Below, piece after piece: positions 18,307 to 32,941 of a DNA stretch of 62,148 nt. The notes under the pieces are model-generated. The model was given only the letters and a program-made list of their open reading frames with translations. It did no database searches and was not told the origin of the DNA. The DNA comes from Bacillota bacterium (GTDB taxonomy: Bacteria > Bacillota > UBA4882 > UBA8346). The translations under genes and the position numbers were made by a program. Location of the stretch: the NCBI GenBank assembly GCA_029553165.1, contig JAKPCT010000059.1:1-62148 (forward strand). The letters are read 5' to 3'. How positions within the stretch are numbered: the stretch's first letter is position 1; each line of letters begins with the position of its first letter.

Positions 18307-19242
18307 TTAGCTGATTAGGGAGGTTTCTGAAATACTTTGAGACAGCCAGTCTTCAATTGACCGGTTCGAGGTTTCAGCATGAGCCGCAAAACAGTCTTTA
18401 TAGAGTTGTGCCGTCTTCTTTAAGCATTTATTTCTAATCTCCAAACAACGGGCAATAATATCGGTTTTTTCCAATAACTCCGTAATCTCCGCGAGCGTAT
18501 AATTCTTCTCTGCAATTGGATACCTTTGATTTAGAAAAATTAGAGGTAATGTATATAGCCCCTTCGTAAAATCCTCGCTCGTATTTAAACCATTACCACC
18601 ATTAATCAAATCTTTAATATCATCGGTTAATTGATAAGCGATACCCCACCAAAATCCGATCCGGCCTGCTTGCACCGCCAATAAACGGTTATTACCGGCC
18701 GAATTGATTCCCAAAATACAACAGGTCTTAAAAAAGACTGCTGTCTTTTTATAAATATAACGAAAGTATTCAAGATATGTCGAAACATGATTATCAGCAA
18801 GTTTTAATTCCTGATCCAACTCACTTAAAGCCATCACTTTAATTGTCTGATTGATTAATTTGACAGCGTCGCCATCACATTGCAGCAAACGGTTATAAGT
18901 TTCGCTAAACATCCAATCGGAGATCAAAAAGGAGATTCCTGCGCCATGTTGATAATTGATACTCGGCTTATTACGACGCCATTTCGCCCCGTCAATCACA
19001 TCGTCCTGGATTAATGATGCCCAGTGGAGTAATTCAACGGCAACAGCTAATTTAATGGACCTCGGGTTGATCCCGCCTCCTAAAGCTGCAAAAGTTAATA
19101 ATAATCGAGCCCGATTCAATTTCCCGGCAATCGGGAGTAAGCTCGATTGGATTACCGGAGGCAGATCCCGCCTGATAATCCGCTCCAATTCTACTTTAAC
19201 TTTATTAATTGCCTCTTCAATAATAACGTTTGTTCTTTTCAT
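18307..19242 (-). CDS. Long-chain polyprenyl diphosphate synthase
   Basis: Condenses isopentenyl diphosphate units to make a prenyl diphosphate. ATG 19242 overlaps the stop of the UbiA-family gene (ATGA), giving 311 residues; the longer frame upstream would lie inside that gene. The first Asp-rich motif is DDVID and the second DDIKD. The residue five before the first motif is Ala, which in this family generally goes with long-chain products. The tight coupling to a UbiA prenyltransferase suggests the product is the side chain of a quinone such as menaquinone. Confidence 0.9.
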   Translation of the reverse strand: MKRTNVIIEEAINKVKVELERIIRRDLPPVIQSSLLPIAGKLNRARLLLTFAALGGGINPRSIKLAVAVELLHWASLIQDDVIDGAKWRRNKPSINYQHGAGISFLISDWMFSETYNRLLQCDGDAVKLINQTIKVMALSELDQELKLADNHVSTYLEYFRYIYKKTAVFFKTCCILGINSAGNNRLLAVQAGRIGFWWGIAYQLTDDIKDLINGGNGLNTSEDFTKGLYTLPLIFLNQRYPIAEKNYTLAEITELLEKTDIIARCLEIRNKCLKKTAQLYKDCFAAHAETSNRSIEDWLSQSISETSLIS

Positions 19243-20138
19243 CCCAGCAAACCAATGCATATTAAAATACCGGTCGCAAAATGAAGTCCAATGTTTCCGG
19301 CCATTGCCGGAATAAAGGTATTCACTTGCTCCTTGTAGTTCCATACTTTAAGACTGATCCGTACTGCTACGGGTAATGTAAAATAGGAGTAGAGGATCTT
19401 CATTGGAAAGATCTCCATAATTACCCCGATAAATAAAGTTATATATGCTAACGATACCACACTTAAATAGATCCACACCCCTTTTTTGAGCCCCCAGTTC
19501 ACTACCCAGTTTCGTTTTCCAGCAGCCTGATCCGCAGCAACATCAGGAAATTCATTTAAGATTAATACGCCCATAATTAACAAGCCAACCGGTATCCCTG
19601 CTAATATTGCTTCTTTGGCAATATAGTTGGCCTGCATCAAAAAACTACCCATCACTGCCAGCGGACCAAATGCCACTCCGAGCATCAATTCTCCGCAACC
19701 TCGACTCATACCGTTGATCGTCTTATTACTATAAGCAATTCCTAAAAACGCCCCGATTACCGGCAGTAGAACCACTTGCCAATTGTGATAGACCAATACT
19801 GCAAACAACAAGGCGGTACCCAGGCTGATTCCGTAGGCAACATAAGTGCCGACCAGAAAATTACGGCGTTCAAGTAATTTATTCTGAATCAAACGACTAC
19901 CACCGCTGAATGGCGTAGGGTTTTGATTAATCAAATCGCTTCCTTCAGCATCATAGTAATCGTTAATTAAATTGGCGCCGGCCTGACTACTCATCACAAT
20001 TAGCAATGAAAAAATTAAGGCTGTCATACTAAAAAAACCATAGCGGTGAGCCACTGCCGCACCAACCAATACCGGGATTAACGACGCCGAAAAAAACGGG
20101 GCGCGAACTGCTTTTAGCCATAAAATGATTCTATCCAA
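19239..20138 (-). CDS. menA: UbiA-family prenyltransferase, probably MenA
   Basis: Attaches a polyprenyl chain to an aromatic ring in the membrane. The 299-residue protein has about eight to nine hydrophobic helices and the two Asp motifs of the family: NLINDYYDAEGSD (about 57-69) and NEFPDVAADQAAGKRN (about 190-205). The sequence is closest in feel to 1,4-dihydroxy-2-naphthoate prenyltransferases. No other menaquinone genes lie in the window, so the ring substrate is inferred. It is translationally coupled to the prenyl diphosphate synthase gene downstream. Confidence 0.85.
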   Translation of the reverse strand: MDRIILWLKAVRAPFFSASLIPVLVGAAVAHRYGFFSMTALIFSLLIVMSSQAGANLINDYYDAEGSDLINQNPTPFSGGSRLIQNKLLERRNFLVGTYVAYGISLGTALLFAVLVYHNWQVVLLPVIGAFLGIAYSNKTINGMSRGCGELMLGVAFGPLAVMGSFLMQANYIAKEAILAGIPVGLLIMGVLILNEFPDVAADQAAGKRNWVVNWGLKKGVWIYLSVVSLAYITLFIGVIMEIFPMKILYSYFTLPVAVRISLKVWNYKEQVNTFIPAMAGNIGLHFATGILICIGLLG

Positions 20139-20221
20139 ATTTTGTTACCTCATCAAAATAGTTTCTATTAGTATTCTAAAAAAACCGCAAAGTTATACCC
20201 TCCCAAACTTTATCTGCTAAA

Positions 20222-20256
20222 TAAAAAACAACTCCTCCAGGCAGAAGAGCTGTTAC
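20222..20256 (-). terminator. Intrinsic terminator of the TM1266-like gene
   Basis: Minus-strand AACAGCTCTTC pairs with GGAGGAGTTGTT (some G-U) and is followed by TTTTTTAT. Confidence 0.8.
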
Positions 20257-20275
20257 TGATTCAAAATCATTCATA

Positions 20276-20524
20276 TTAATTCGGAAAATTAATCATTTGA
20301 ACATTGGTTCCCGGGATCTCTTCAAGCTGTCTTCGAAATTTAACAGCTTCGTCGGATTTACCTTCATAGATTAAAGTTATTAATCCTTGTTCCTTTGATG
20401 CGCTGGGTACTCCCAATCTGCCAATAATATCCCGGCCATGTCTGGTTATGATCTCTTGAACCTCCGGAGCCATCTCATCACGGTTATCGACCATGATTGC
20501 AATCACTGAAAGTTGATCTTTCAC
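20276..20524 (-). CDS. TM1266-like ACT-fold protein (iron-only hydrogenase system regulator family)
   Basis: An 82-residue ferredoxin-fold protein. Its pattern of an N-terminal strand, a helix with APEVQEIITRHGRDIIGRLGVP, then LITLIYEG and a C-terminal helix and strand is that of the TM1266 family, which is usually annotated as a regulator of the [FeFe]-hydrogenase maturation system. No hydrogenase gene is in the window. It has its own promoter space and terminator. The family call is from remembered pattern, so specificity is tentative. Confidence 0.7.
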   Translation of the reverse strand: MKDQLSVIAIMVDNRDEMAPEVQEIITRHGRDIIGRLGVPSASKEQGLITLIYEGKSDEAVKFRRQLEEIPGTNVQMINFPN

Positions 20525-20588
20525 AATATCACCTCACCGTTATTATGACTCCTGGTTTGGTGATATATTCATTGTAATCAGGCCAAAT

Positions 20589-21863
<1,275 letters not shown>

Positions 21864-21918
21864 TTACGCTCTCCTTTGACCAGATTCAAAGTTAACATAC
21901 CATAATATTATGCCTATC

Positions 21919-21947
21919 ATTATAACTCAACCATTTTTAAAAGGCAA
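21919..21947 (-). promoter_or_regulatory. serS promoter
   Basis: In minus-strand sense TTGCCT (21947-21942) and TATAAT (21924-21919) are separated by 17 bases, upstream of the serS ribosome site AAAGGAGAG. Confidence 0.75.
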
Positions 21948-21995
21948 TTGCTTGTAATTGAACTTACCTTTAAAATTTAAATTGATCAGAAATTG

Positions 21996-22031
21996 AAAAA
22001 TGATCTAAATAATGTTATTTAGATCATTTTT
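21996..22031. terminator. Long AT-rich hairpin after glgP
   Basis: AAAAATGATCTAAATAA pairs perfectly over 17 bases with its complement across a two-base TG gap. It ends in T residues on both strands, so it could act in either direction; it lies just after the phosphorylase gene. Confidence 0.8.
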
Positions 22032-22051
22032 ATGACATTTTATACTTAATT

Positions 22052-23737
22052 TTAACGGCTACGCTGCACTTCTTCCTCAATCTGCGCCGCCCGTTCGGGA
22101 CATTCTACGCAATCACCGCGTTTAGTATACATTTTATTGTAGTATTCATCCAGCATCCGTTTGACTGCAAATGTATCTTTGGTACTTAAAATACTGGCCT
22201 GCATCATCTTGACCCATTTTTCCTGATCCCGATAATATGTAGGCATAACTTCATTGAGCAATACTTTAATCAACGCTTTGAGGTCATGTTCATCCTGAGT
22301 CCATTCATTAGGGCTTTCAAATCCATCGCCAAACTGCCAGCCATTAATGCCGTGCTGACAGGCTTCAGGCCACCAGCCATCTAAAATACTGCAATTTAAA
22401 ACCCCATTCATTGCCGCTTTCATTCCGGAAGTACCACTGGCTTCCAATGGCCGGCGCGGGTTATTGAGCCAGATATCAACGCCGCGCGTCATCATCTCCG
22501 CAATTTTCATGTCATAATTCTCTAAAAAGACAACCGCATTCGGATATTGACGGCTGATCTTAACCAGCCGGGCGACAATTCCCTTGCCAACATCGTCCAA
22601 CGGATGGGCTTTTCCTGCAAAGATAAATTGAATTTTGCCATTTTCCAATAGCGGCTTGATTGTTGACTCATCTCTGAAGATTAAATCACTGCGTTTATAG
22701 GGCGCTGCCCGGCGGGCAAATCCGACCAGCAGAACATTCGGATCCAATTCAACACCATTGCGTTCTTTGACAAATTCAATCAGATTGCGTTTATTATGCT
22801 GATGTTGCTCCCACAAGCGTTGTAAGTCGTTTGCCTGAGCTGCCTCGATCATATTCGGGTCAACCCAAGTTGGCAAATGAATTGCATTAGTAATACCAAT
22901 TATTTCTGCCCGGCGGTCAATATGGGCCCACATCTTATTGGCGGTAACCCGGTGTAGGTCGGCCACAGCATTCGCAATCCGTGATAATCTTAATGCTGCT
23001 ACAGTCATATTAAATGGAGCGCCACCGATGCTAACCATCTGTTCATGTGACAATCCGTTATTGGCTCCCATATAAAAGAGCGGTTCCAGACAATGCTCTT
23101 CGTTGCCCTGTAATATCGGAGTATGGGTTGTAAATACCACTCTTTCACAACAATGCTCTAAAGCCTTTTGAAATGAAACCCCTTGCTCCATCTGTTCCCG
23201 GATCAACTCCAGTCCGGCAAAGACCGCATGACCCTCATTGAAATGATACACATCGACATCAATTCCTAATTGCCGTAACGCTCTCACGCCACCAATTCCC
23301 AGAACCATCTCTTGTGCGATCCGTTCTTCTTCAAATCCACCATATAACTGGCCGCTGATCCAGGTATCTTCATTCTCCGGTAAATCAGTGTCAAGCAGGT
23401 ATAATGGCGCATTTTTAAAGTGGTCGGTCAGCCAAACTTTACACCAGACGTCCCGGCTACGGATTCGGACTTTTACTTTAACCCCGGTATCCTTAAGAAA
23501 TTTATATTCGTAATTATGATAGGCATCATAAGGGTAATTATCTTTACCAATAATTTGGTCGCCATAACCTTGTTTCCATTTGATTCCAATGCCAATTATC
23601 GGATAATTATGATCATATGCACCTTTAAGATAATCACCTGCTAAAATCCCCAGACCGCCTGCATACATTTTGAATGAGGATTCCATTCCGTACTCCATAC
23701 AAAAATAAGCTACCTTCGGTAAATTTCCATTGATCAT
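22052..23737 (-). CDS. glgP: Alpha-glucan phosphorylase, short form
   Basis: Releases glucose-1-phosphate from glycogen or maltodextrin. At 561 residues it belongs to the short phosphorylase class known from Thermotoga-like and other bacteria, lacking much of the classical N-terminal regulatory part. The PLP-lysine region EASGTSGMKAAMNGVL (about 434-449) is intact, as are FAGKAHPLD and the N-terminal FCMEYGMESSFKMYAGGLG start. Its product would need phosphoglucomutase, not seen here, before Pgi. It has its own terminator and is not clearly in an operon. Confidence 0.93.
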   Translation of the reverse strand: MINGNLPKVAYFCMEYGMESSFKMYAGGLGILAGDYLKGAYDHNYPIIGIGIKWKQGYGDQIIGKDNYPYDAYHNYEYKFLKDTGVKVKVRIRSRDVWCKVWLTDHFKNAPLYLLDTDLPENEDTWISGQLYGGFEEERIAQEMVLGIGGVRALRQLGIDVDVYHFNEGHAVFAGLELIREQMEQGVSFQKALEHCCERVVFTTHTPILQGNEEHCLEPLFYMGANNGLSHEQMVSIGGAPFNMTVAALRLSRIANAVADLHRVTANKMWAHIDRRAEIIGITNAIHLPTWVDPNMIEAAQANDLQRLWEQHQHNKRNLIEFVKERNGVELDPNVLLVGFARRAAPYKRSDLIFRDESTIKPLLENGKIQFIFAGKAHPLDDVGKGIVARLVKISRQYPNAVVFLENYDMKIAEMMTRGVDIWLNNPRRPLEASGTSGMKAAMNGVLNCSILDGWWPEACQHGINGWQFGDGFESPNEWTQDEHDLKALIKVLLNEVMPTYYRDQEKWVKMMQASILSTKDTFAVKRMLDEYYNKMYTKRGDCVECPERAAQIEEEVQRSR

Positions 23738-23920
23738 TGCTTGACCCCCGATTTATTCCTTTATTTTAGTTTAGAAAAAGTCGACTCATTGTGTGACTCA
23801 ATTTTTTCTCATTTTGAAATCACCTATATTATCTTCCGGAAACAGCTTCTCTAAACCAATTATATAAATCTTTTCGGTAAATATGGGGAAATACTTTATA
23901 TAAATTTTTACCAATAAATA

Positions 23921-23949
23921 AAAAAAGAGCCGATTACTAACCGACTCTC
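23921..23949 (-). terminator. Intrinsic terminator of the PFOR gene
   Basis: AGAGTCGG pairs with its partner CGGCTCT across a short loop (one G-U) and is followed by seven T residues on the minus strand. Confidence 0.8.
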
Positions 23950-23969
23950 CTGTGATAAATCCAAAGTTA

Positions 23970-27503
<3,534 letters not shown>

Positions 27504-27649
27504 TTAAAGTAATAACTTGTAAAAAATGGTAATGCAATGCCGTGATTATAATGATTGCAAAAAATATTACCTTACCTATCATACCTTATTTTACTATAGT
27601 TCGAAAGATATTTTACAAAAAGTTTATCTTAGCCATGGATTCTAAGTTA

Positions 27650-27670
27650 TTTTTTGCAATATTTCACAAT
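27650..27670. promoter_or_regulatory. Possible Rex-like redox site upstream of PFOR
   Basis: On the minus strand the sequence TTGTGAAATATTGCAA, overlapping the pdxT stop, has one perfect Rex half-site (TTGTGAA) and a degraded partner. It lies about 170 bases before the PFOR start. One half-site is weak evidence. Confidence 0.2.
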
Positions 27671-28236
27671 TTGTCACACATTTCTATAAAATATTGATGC
27701 AATCGCAAATCATCAGTTAATTCCGGGTGAAAGGCTGCGGCTAAAAAGTTATTCTCTCTGGCAAGCAAAATCTTGTTATCAATCCGGGCCAGTACCTCAA
27801 CCTGCGTGCCAACTTCACTGATATAAGGCGCCCGAATGAAGACCGCATGAAAAGGGGTCGCTCCTAATTCCTTAATCTCCAAATCCGCTTCAAAACTGGC
27901 AATCTGCCTGCCAAAGGCATTACGTTCAACTGTCATGTCCATCAAACCCAACCGTGGTTGATTACTGTTACGGATCTCTTTGGCCAGTAAAATCAGTCCG
28001 GTACAGGTTCCAAAGATCGGTAACCCGCGTCGCCCTTTTTCGGTAATCAATTCTAACATATTATATTGAACTAACAATTTTCCAACGGTCGTACTTTCAC
28101 CGCCCGGAATCACCAGACCACTGATACCCTCCAACTGCTCTTGATATTTAATTTCTACCGGTTCGACACCACAAGCAACTAAAGAATTGCAGTGTTCCCG
28201 GACCGCGCCTTGTAACGCTAATACTCCGATCTTCAT
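27664..28236 (-). CDS. pdxT: PLP synthase glutaminase subunit
   Basis: Hydrolyses glutamine and passes ammonia to PdxS for vitamin B6 synthesis. ATG 28236 (MKIGVLALQGA) is the natural start, giving 190 residues; a longer frame from 28278 has no support. The nucleophile is C78 in FGTCTG, with the GGESTT oxyanion motif near 46-50 and the FHPEL His-Glu pair near 170. It follows pdxS by 76 bases, and a hairpin lies between them. Confidence 0.96.
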   Translation of the reverse strand: MKIGVLALQGAVREHCNSLVACGVEPVEIKYQEQLEGISGLVIPGGESTTVGKLLVQYNMLELITEKGRRGLPIFGTCTGLILLAKEIRNSNQPRLGLMDMTVERNAFGRQIASFEADLEIKELGATPFHAVFIRAPYISEVGTQVEVLARIDNKILLARENNFLAAAFHPELTDDLRLHQYFIEMCDKL

Positions 28237-28261
28237 CCTATAACCCCCAATATATATATCT

Positions 28262-28290
28262 AAAGACGGGTCATTCACCCGTCTTTTTTA
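28262..28290. terminator. Hairpin between pdxS and pdxT
   Basis: AAAGACGGGT and ACCCGTCTTT form a perfect 10-pair stem. On the plus strand it is followed by TTTTTT; on the minus strand, the coding direction, only by TTTAGAT. For pdxS transcripts it is therefore a weak terminator or attenuator that may lower pdxT expression relative to pdxS. Confidence 0.6.
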
Positions 28291-28312
28291 AGTAAATCTA
28301 TCTCGAAGCCTG

Positions 28313-29194
28313 TTACCAGCCTCTTTGAGCGATCTTCTCTTCCTCTTTCATCGCACTGACACTGATACCACGCATTGCAATTCCAATTCCTTTTGAAACA
28401 TCAGCCAATAATTTCGCGTCGCGATAATGAGTGGTTGCTTCCACAATGGCTTTGGCTCTTTTAGCCGGATTGTCGGATTTAAAAATACCGGATCCGACAA
28501 AGATACCATCACAACCCAATTGCATCATCAACGCAGCATCGGCTGGAGTTGCAATTCCTCCAGCAGCAAAGTTAACTACCGGTAATCTTCCTAATTCTTT
28601 AACTTCCTTAACCAGTTGATAAGGTGCTCCCAATTCTTTGGCGATTGTCATCAATTCTTCATCAGAAGCACTGACAACACGACGAATATCTTCATTAACC
28701 TGGCGAATATGCCTTACCGCTTCCACAACATCACCGGTACCGGCTTCTCCCTTGGTACGAATCATCGCTGCACCCTCACCAATTCGACGCAACGCTTCTC
28801 CCAAATTACGGGCGCCACATACAAATGGGACTTTAAATTGATGTTTATTGATATGATAAACATCATCAGCGGGAGTTAAGACTTCACTCTCGTCTATGTA
28901 GTCAATCTCCAATGCTTCTAAAATTTGTGCTTCGACAAAATGCCCAATCCGTGCTTTTGCCATAACTGGTATTGTTACAGCCTCCATAATCCGGATAATA
29001 ATCTCGGGATCAGACATTCTGGCTACTCCGCCTTCAGCCCGGATATCTGCCGGTACCCGTTCCAGCGCCATAACCGCTACAGCTCCTGCTTCTTCGGCGA
29101 TCTTTGCTTGTTCAGGAGTGGTTACGTCCATAATCACTCCGCCTTTTAACATCTCCGCCAGTCCTCTTTTAACTTTATCTGTTCCTGTCTGCAT
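28313..29194 (-). CDS. pdxS: PLP synthase lyase subunit
   Basis: Builds pyridoxal 5'-phosphate from ribose-5-phosphate, glyceraldehyde-3-phosphate and ammonia. ATG 29194 has GGAGGAG five bases upstream, giving 293 residues, the standard length; the frame upstream to 29245 is unsupported. Signatures include [15 protein letters not shown] (about 40-54), [10 protein letters not shown] with the catalytic-type Lys (about 77-86), and [19 protein letters not shown]. Ribose-5-phosphate could come from RpiA encoded at 33 kb. Confidence 0.97.
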   Translation of the reverse strand: MQTGTDKVKRGLAEMLKGGVIMDVTTPEQAKIAEEAGAVAVMALERVPADIRAEGGVARMSDPEIIIRIMEAVTIPVMAKARIGHFVEAQILEALEIDYIDESEVLTPADDVYHINKHQFKVPFVCGARNLGEALRRIGEGAAMIRTKGEAGTGDVVEAVRHIRQVNEDIRRVVSASDEELMTIAKELGAPYQLVKEVKELGRLPVVNFAAGGIATPADAALMMQLGCDGIFVGSGIFKSDNPAKRAKAIVEATTHYRDAKLLADVSKGIGIAMRGISVSAMKEEEKIAQRGW

Positions 29195-29344
29195 TGCAAC
29201 TCCTCCGGTCTCGTCTATATTTTCAATCTTAATTGAATATTTCAAAAATTATTACTATTCTTAATTAGACAATTTTACAACAATTAAATTTGACATGCAA
29301 TATGTAGTACTAATTGTTTGCAAAATTATAATATTTGATCAATT

Positions 29345-30295
29345 TCAAATAACTCGGATCGCAAACTCCGGACACTCCCGGCTACAATAGCCGCACATTA
29401 AGCATTGGTTGACATCAATAAATCCTTTACCGTCAACCATCCTAATCGCTCCACTGTGACAGCCCTGCAGACAACGACCACACCCCTTACAAAGTCCAAC
29501 GATCACTTTGGCTACTTTACGGTAACCTCCGGCTTTAGTCCGTAATTCTGCAGAGATTGGAGCCCCTTCAAACAGTTTTAGGTTCATCTCCAACTCCACA
29601 TCCCGGATCATCCCAACCGCGACGACAGGAATCCCGGCTGCTTCCCTTACAAACTTGAGATTTCCCTCCAAATCATCAATCATCGTCCCACCGCCAAAGG
29701 CTTTCATCGCATAGACACCCTTGCCATTACAACGCGCCAAACTTATGGCTGCAATCATCTCATCAAGACTACCGTCTAAAATACCCAGACCTCTTTTATT
29801 AACCAATGGAAAAACAACATCAACTCTTGGATCTTGGGCCGCTTCCCGCACTGCTGTCACTGAATGGGTGGAGACGCCAATATTTTTAATAAGTCCCGCT
29901 GCCTTCAACTCTACTAACGCTTCCAGCACTCCCGCCCGGTTCTGTAAGGGTTTACTGTCCCGGGCTGCATGCAGATGAAAGATTGCGATTGAGTCAACCC
30001 CCAACTCCTCAAGGCATTTGGCAACCGACTGCTGCATCTGTTCATACGTTAGCGCCGGGGATTTGGTGGCCAGGACCACTTCACCCTGGTAACGGTCTAA
30101 CGCCCATTTGATATGCTGATGCGTCCCATAGATTTCAGCACTGTCAATAAAGTTTACGCCTTGTTGCAACGCCTGTAATATCAATGAACCGCCTTCTTCA
30201 ATCGAGAGATTGGCCTGCAATGGCCCGAGCGGTAACGCACCAAAACATAATTCTGATACTCTTAGTCCTGTATTTCCCAATTCAAAGTAGTTCAT
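29345..30295 (-). CDS. Aldo/keto reductase fused to a two-cluster ferredoxin domain
   Basis: ATG 30295 has GAGGTG four bases upstream and gives 316 residues. Residues 1-265 form an AKR barrel with the catalytic tetrad D51, Y56, K78 and a His near 108. The C-terminus holds two 4Fe-4S motifs, CKGCGRCLQGC and CLMCGYCSREC, so electrons could come from ferredoxin-type carriers as well as, or in place of, NAD(P)H. Such fusions are found in anaerobes, and their substrates are mostly unknown. Located between gyrA and pdxS with gene-free sequence on each side. Confidence 0.92.
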   Translation of the reverse strand: MNYFELGNTGLRVSELCFGALPLGPLQANLSIEEGGSLILQALQQGVNFIDSAEIYGTHQHIKWALDRYQGEVVLATKSPALTYEQMQQSVAKCLEELGVDSIAIFHLHAARDSKPLQNRAGVLEALVELKAAGLIKNIGVSTHSVTAVREAAQDPRVDVVFPLVNKRGLGILDGSLDEMIAAISLARCNGKGVYAMKAFGGGTMIDDLEGNLKFVREAAGIPVVAVGMIRDVELEMNLKLFEGAPISAELRTKAGGYRKVAKVIVGLCKGCGRCLQGCHSGAIRMVDGKGFIDVNQCLMCGYCSRECPEFAIRVI

Positions 30296-30382
30296 CTTGC
30301 ACCTCACCGGCTTTGCTTATTGTCTGTCAGGTCTTCGCCACACAAACGTCAGACATAACCATTATACTATAAAATTGTAAAT

Positions 30383-30418
30383 AAAAAGCATTTGCTTTTC
30401 ACGAAACAAATGCTTTTT
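30383..30418 (-). terminator. Intrinsic terminator of gyrA
   Basis: AAAAAGCATTTG pairs perfectly with CAAATGCTTTTT around a 12-base loop, just after the gyrA stop. Confidence 0.85.
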
Positions 30419-30435
30419 CTGTAACAACTTAGCGG

Positions 30436-32922
30436 CTATTCTTCATTTCCATCTGATTCGTTTACTTCACTGTCTCCTGAATCTTCACCATCTTTACCGT
30501 TTCCGACTACCTTTGCCAGAGTTACCACCCGGTCACTCTCATCTAACCTGATAATTCTCACTCCCTGTGTATCACGCCCGGTCTGTGAGATATCACTAAC
30601 ACTGGTCCGGAGGATTATTCCCTCCGCCGTGATCACCATCACTTCATCATTTTCCGAGACTACTTTGGCACCCACGATCAACCCATGTTTGGCAGTCAGT
30701 TTCATCGTCTTGATCCCTTTACCGCCACGCGACTGCCGCCGGTACTCGGTCAAGCTGGTCCGCTTACCGATACCGGCTTCGGTGATTACCAGTAAATCTT
30801 CGGCCTCATTGACGATCTCCATCGCAATGACTAAGTCGTTATCTTCTAATGTAATTCCCTTAACTCCCCTGCCGGCACGCCCAATCATTCTTACTTCCGG
30901 TTCGGGGAATCTGATTGATTGTCCCAATTGAGTAATCAAAATAATATCCTGATTGCCATCGGTTAACCGGACATCGATTAACTCATCATTATCATCCAAA
31001 TTGATCGCAATTAATCCGCCCTTCCGGATCGAATCAAATTCATCAAGCGAAGTCTTTTTGACAACACCATTTCTGGTAGCCATAAACAAGCAACAATCCG
31101 GCTTGAACTCCCTGATTGGAATTACGGCATTGATTCTTTCACCCGGTTCAACCTGGATCAGATTGATGATCGCCGTTCCCCGGGCCTGACGGCCGGCTTC
31201 CGGGATTTGATAACCTTTAAGCTGATAAGCACGGCCCCGGTTAGTGAAGAAGAGGATGTTTTCATGTGTAGAAGTAACAAACAGATGTTCAACAAAATCT
31301 TCTTCCTTGGTGGATATACCTGTTATTCCACGGCCGCCACGCCGTTGGCTCTTGTAAGTGGATACCGGCATCCGTTTAATATATCCCAAATTGGTAATAG
31401 TGACCACAATATCTTCATCAGCAATCAGATCTTCGACCGCAAATTCATCATCGTTGGCAGTGATCTCGGTCCGGCGCGGATCATTATACTTCTCTTTAAT
31501 CACTAACAGTTCTTCCTTGACAACCTGCATAATTTTTTGGACATCAGCTAACAGCTCTTTATAATAAGCAATCAACTTCAGTAATTCAGCGTATTCCGCT
31601 TCAATCTTATCCCGTTCGAGACCGGTCAAGCGTTGTAACCGCATGTCCAAAATCGCCTGCGCTTGCTTTTCGGACAGACCAAAGTTAGTCATTAAGCCTT
31701 CGCGGGCAATCTCGACTGTGCGCGAAGCACGGATTAAAGCTATAACTGCATCAATATGGTCCAAAGCGATCCGTAAACCTTCCAATATATGCGCTCTGGC
31801 TTCTGCTTTTTCCAGATCAAATTGGGTTCTACGGGTTACAACTTCTCTTTGATGTTCCAGGTAATGAATTAAGATTTGGCGTAACGATAAGATCTTCGGT
31901 TGATTATCAACTAAAACCAGCATATTCGCACCAAAACTTTGTTGCAGCGCCGTATGCTTATAAAGCTGGTTCAATAAAATGTTGGGGTTAACGTCCCGCC
32001 GCAACTCAATTACAATTCGCATTCCGTTCCGGTCGGACTCATCACGCAAGTCGGTAATTCCATCAATCGTTTTATCTCTAACCAACTCCGCAATATGTTC
32101 AACCAACCGCGCCTTGTTCACCTGATAGGGTATTTCGGTAACGATAATCCTGCTCTTACCGTTATCCATCTCTTCAATTTGAGTCTTGGCCCGTACTTTA
32201 ATTGAACCTTTACCGGTTAAATATGCATTGCGGATTCCCTCGCGCCCCAGAATGATTCCACCGGTCGGAAAATCGGGGCCTTTCACGAGACGCAATAACT
32301 CTTTATCATCAGCATCCGGATGATCAATTAACAATACTGCTCCGTCGATCACTTCGCCTAAATTATGAGGCGGAATATTGGTAGCCATACCGACAGCAAT
32401 CCCTGAAGAGCCATTTACCAATAGATTAGGGAATCTTGAAGGCAGTACCACCGGTTCTTCCAGACTTTCATCAAAGTTCGGCCGGAAATCGACGGTCTTT
32501 TTCTCAATGTCCGCCAACATCTCCATTGAGATTTTGGACATCCGCACTTCGGTGTAACGCATTGCCGCTGCCGAATCACCGTCAATCGAACCAAAGTTTC
32601 CATGGCCGTCAGCCAGCACCATTCGGTAAGAAAAATCCTGCGCCATCCGCACCATTGTATCGTAAATCGCCGCATCACCATGAGGATGATACCGGCCCAT
32701 GACATCACCGACAATACGGGCTGACTTGCGGTAGGGCTTGTCCGGAGTTGCTCCGGTCTCATACATACCGTACAAAATCCGGCGGTGTACTGGTTTTAAC
32801 CCATCCCTCACGTCAGGAAGCGCCCGATCAACGATTACACTCATCGCGTAATCCAGGAAGGATTTTTTCATCTCTTCTTCAAGGACTACCGGAACGATCT
32901 TGCCGTCTGTTAATTCAGCCAT
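30436..32922 (-). CDS. gyrA: DNA gyrase subunit A
   Basis: Cuts and rejoins DNA for negative supercoiling. The 828-residue protein carries the catalytic Tyr123 (MRYTEVRMS) and the GyrA box QRRGGRG (about 555), which marks gyrase rather than topoisomerase IV. The six-bladed C-terminal domain ends in an acidic tail of Asp, Glu and Ser. At the position equal to E. coli Ser83 there is Ala84 ([10 protein letters not shown]), a natural residue in some bacteria with lower quinolone sensitivity. It follows rpiA by 19 bases; gyrB is not in the window. Confidence 0.97.
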   Translation of the reverse strand: MAELTDGKIVPVVLEEEMKKSFLDYAMSVIVDRALPDVRDGLKPVHRRILYGMYETGATPDKPYRKSARIVGDVMGRYHPHGDAAIYDTMVRMAQDFSYRMVLADGHGNFGSIDGDSAAAMRYTEVRMSKISMEMLADIEKKTVDFRPNFDESLEEPVVLPSRFPNLLVNGSSGIAVGMATNIPPHNLGEVIDGAVLLIDHPDADDKELLRLVKGPDFPTGGIILGREGIRNAYLTGKGSIKVRAKTQIEEMDNGKSRIIVTEIPYQVNKARLVEHIAELVRDKTIDGITDLRDESDRNGMRIVIELRRDVNPNILLNQLYKHTALQQSFGANMLVLVDNQPKILSLRQILIHYLEHQREVVTRRTQFDLEKAEARAHILEGLRIALDHIDAVIALIRASRTVEIAREGLMTNFGLSEKQAQAILDMRLQRLTGLERDKIEAEYAELLKLIAYYKELLADVQKIMQVVKEELLVIKEKYNDPRRTEITANDDEFAVEDLIADEDIVVTITNLGYIKRMPVSTYKSQRRGGRGITGISTKEEDFVEHLFVTSTHENILFFTNRGRAYQLKGYQIPEAGRQARGTAIINLIQVEPGERINAVIPIREFKPDCCLFMATRNGVVKKTSLDEFDSIRKGGLIAINLDDNDELIDVRLTDGNQDIILITQLGQSIRFPEPEVRMIGRAGRGVKGITLEDNDLVIAMEIVNEAEDLLVITEAGIGKRTSLTEYRRQSRGGKGIKTMKLTAKHGLIVGAKVVSENDEVMVITAEGIILRTSVSDISQTGRDTQGVRIIRLDESDRVVTLAKVVGNGKDGEDSGDSEVNESDGNEE

Positions 32923-32941
32923 TGTGACACCTCAATAATTC

